In this document: positions 62,281 to 63,695 of the stretch, piece after piece
How the letters are laid out: each line of letters opens with the position of its first letter
How positions within the stretch are numbered: the first letter of the stretch is position 1
Assembly: GCA_016219985.1 (NCBI GenBank)
Contig: JACRJO010000037.1
Span: 136,251 to 199,945 of the forward strand
Reading direction: 5' to 3'
Length of the DNA: 63,695 nucleotides
Source of the DNA: Sphingobacteriales bacterium
GTDB lineage: Bacteria; Bacteroidota; Bacteroidia; Chitinophagales; Chitinophagaceae
Position numbers and translations under genes: made by a program
The notes under the pieces: generated by a model
What the model was told of the DNA's origin: nothing
The model's database searches: none
Seen by the model: the letters and a program-made list of their open reading frames with translations, nothing else

Positions 62281-62970
62281 ATGGCAGTACATAAAGAAGC
62301 ATATCAAAATATACGGGCGGAACTGGAAGCAAAAGCTGTGACCCTGGTGGCCGTCTCCAAAACCAAACCCGCTGCAGACATCCTGGAACTCTATGAGCTG
62401 GGGCAGCGTGATTTCGGGGAAAACTATGTGCAGGAACTGGTGGAAAAGGCGGAACAATTACCGAAAGACATCCGCTGGCATTTTATCGGGCACCTGCAAA
62501 GCAATAAAGTGAAGTTTATCGCGCCATTTGTGCACCTCGTCCACGGGGTGGACAGTTGGAAGCTGCTCCTGGAAATCAATAAGCAGGGAGGGAAGCATGA
62601 ACGGGTCATTGACTGCCTCTTACAGGTTTATATCGCCAGGGAAGAAACCAAGTTCGGGCTCGATGAGGAAGAATTGTCCCGCTTGCTGAAACAGGTCCCG
62701 GAATACAGTCAGCAGAACCCGCTGAACCATGTCCGCATCCGGGGACTGATGGGAATGGCTTCTTTCAGTACGGACATGCAACTCGTCCGGGAAGAATTCA
62801 GGAACCTGAAGAGGATGTTTGACAAGCAGGCCGGCGCATCCGCACCCGTTGCGCAATTCGACACCCTTTCCATGGGAATGAGCAGTGATTACCGGGTCGC
62901 CGTGGAGGAAGGCAGCACCCTGGTCCGGATCGGGAGCCTGCTCTTCGGGGAAAGAACAAAACCAGCCTGA
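62281..62970 (+). CDS. YggS/PROSC-family PLP homeostasis protein
   Basis: The protein has 229 aa from ATG 62281, a single alanine-racemase-like barrel. The PLP lysine is in LVAVSKTKP, followed by FGENYVQEL, WHFIGHLQSNK and the C-terminal LSMGMSSDYRVAVEEGSTLVRIGSLLFG, all hallmarks. It buffers free pyridoxal phosphate and has no catalytic role of its own. A small secreted-protein gene follows 49 bp later. Confidence 0.95.
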   Translation: MAVHKEAYQNIRAELEAKAVTLVAVSKTKPAADILELYELGQRDFGENYVQELVEKAEQLPKDIRWHFIGHLQSNKVKFIAPFVHLVHGVDSWKLLLEINKQGGKHERVIDCLLQVYIAREETKFGLDEEELSRLLKQVPEYSQQNPLNHVRIRGLMGMASFSTDMQLVREEFRNLKRMFDKQAGASAPVAQFDTLSMGMSSDYRVAVEEGSTLVRIGSLLFGERTKPA

Positions 62971-63019
62971 TGGGGCCGGTACCGGATTTCTTCGTATTTT
63001 TTACGGACAAAAGCCAACC

Positions 63020-63496
63020 ATGCGTCAACTGCTCCTCCCGGTCCTTCTATTTTTAACCCTTCCTGTTTTTTCGCAGGAAGAATCAGACACCACGCTCAGT
63101 CATTGCCCGGTCTTTATCACGGATACCGTAAGCGCCAATAATTTTTTTATGGAAGCCCGTCCCGCGCAACTGAAAGTGTACCGGCAGCGGGGCAAACTCA
63201 CGATCCAGGTCGTACAGAAAGACCAGTATTTCACGCTATTTTTTCATGAAAAGAAGTTGCGGAACAATTCGTATAAAATTGCCGCCGGCTCCAGTGGTAA
63301 AAATGAAGTGGAAGCCGCTTATTCCTTCCGGTCGGGTGAGCAGTCCTCTTTTATATCCGTGGCCCGCGGAACGATCGAGGCATTTTTTGATAAAGAAAAA
63401 CAAAACTGGCAGCTCCGGGTCAGCGGTCTTATCATCAACCAGGTAGAACGCTCCGCCACCCATTACCGGGTGAAAGCAGAACTAAAGCTGGGGTGA
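63020..63496 (+). CDS. Small secreted protein, function unknown
   Basis: The protein has 158 aa from ATG 63020, chosen because a signal peptide follows (MRQLLLPVLLFLTLPVFSQ); the frame to 62885 overlaps the previous gene. The mature part looks beta-rich and has one cysteine. No family is recognised. It may share a transcript with the YggS-like gene. Confidence 0.75.
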   Translation: MRQLLLPVLLFLTLPVFSQEESDTTLSHCPVFITDTVSANNFFMEARPAQLKVYRQRGKLTIQVVQKDQYFTLFFHEKKLRNNSYKIAAGSSGKNEVEAAYSFRSGEQSSFISVARGTIEAFFDKEKQNWQLRVSGLIINQVERSATHYRVKAELKLG

Positions 63497-63608
63497 TGGT
63501 ATTCATTGCACAATGCGTATCGAAAATTGAACATTGAATACCTGCCTGCCGGCAGTGTAATTCTTCAGTATTTCGGTAACAGTTTATAAATTAGATAAAC
63601 TGTTGCAT

Positions 63609-63695
63609 ATGAAAAAGACCGTACAACAGTTAATGACCAGCAAATGGCTATTGATTGTCAAGGAGTACGAAGAAGTTCGACAGAAAAGGAGCACA
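63609..63695 (+). CDS. Partial gene cut by right edge, possible transposase or HTH protein
   Basis: It begins MKKTVQQLMTSKWLLIVKEY and stays open for 29 codons to the window end. The basic, helical start recalls N-termini of some insertion-sequence HTH proteins in Bacteroidota, but 29 residues are too few to decide. Confidence 0.4.
   Translation, partial: MKKTVQQLMTSKWLLIVKEYEEVRQKRST

Overview
The window looks like a chromosome segment from a Bacteroidota bacterium, most likely Chitinophagaceae or a near relative (inference). Support: many starts are preceded by the Bacteroidota -7 element TAnnTTTG rather than a Shine-Dalgarno; secreted proteins of TlpA, TonB and DUF4294 type; bacillithiol genes; and long intergenic stretches of short tandem repeats and hairpin palindromes. 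I see no rRNA, tRNA, CRISPR array or integrase.

Layout. 1-8444 (-): a giant secreted protein running off the left edge. 8728-10803: polyphosphate kinase. 10.86-16.45 kb: a conspicuously AT-rich island, all on the minus strand, with an ABC/RecF-type ATPase, a DUF3800 protein and a two-gene unit of a small alarmone-synthetase-like (RelA/SpoT domain) protein overlapping an unrecognised 351-aa partner. Its spacers are bounded by GTTAG/CTAAC inverted repeats and resemble gene-cassette spacers. This is the best candidate for an undescribed (defence-like) system. 16.6-30.5 kb: four genes that together make a hydroxyproline catabolic route (DapA-like deaminase, ketoglutarate semialdehyde dehydrogenase, hydroxyproline 2-epimerase, D-amino-acid dehydrogenase), interleaved with a tandem-caspase protein, PhnA, a TlpA-like thioredoxin protein and a sterol-desaturase-family hydroxylase, and separated by repeat-filled spacers.

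30.9-41.8 kb: bshC (bacillithiol), purE behind a four-helix-bundle gene, an acrA-acrB-tolC type RND efflux operon, purK and 4-hydroxyphenylpyruvate dioxygenase. 42-50.4 kb: L,D-transpeptidase/TonB-C fusion, aspartokinase, fructose-bisphosphatase with an ABC ATPase, FKBP, BstA-like DinB protein, Nudix hydrolase, folC and tonB. 50.5-63.7 kb: radical SAM/EamA operon, ureohydrolase with a membrane protein, fatty-acid desaturase, bshB1, DUF4294 protein, ccmE-ccmF (CcmE of the CxxxY type), acyl-CoA dehydrogenase, PLP-homeostasis protein, a secreted protein and a partial gene at the right edge.

Repeats are a theme of their own: a 99-bp element with inverted-repeat ends present twice with no difference; tandem arrays at about a dozen intergenic sites whose unit is always 7 bp although the sequence differs; a 21-bp palindrome family; and a ~175-bp tandem duplication in front of the epimerase gene. 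Several genes carry the -7 promoter element only 4-5 nt before the start codon, which predicts leaderless mRNAs.
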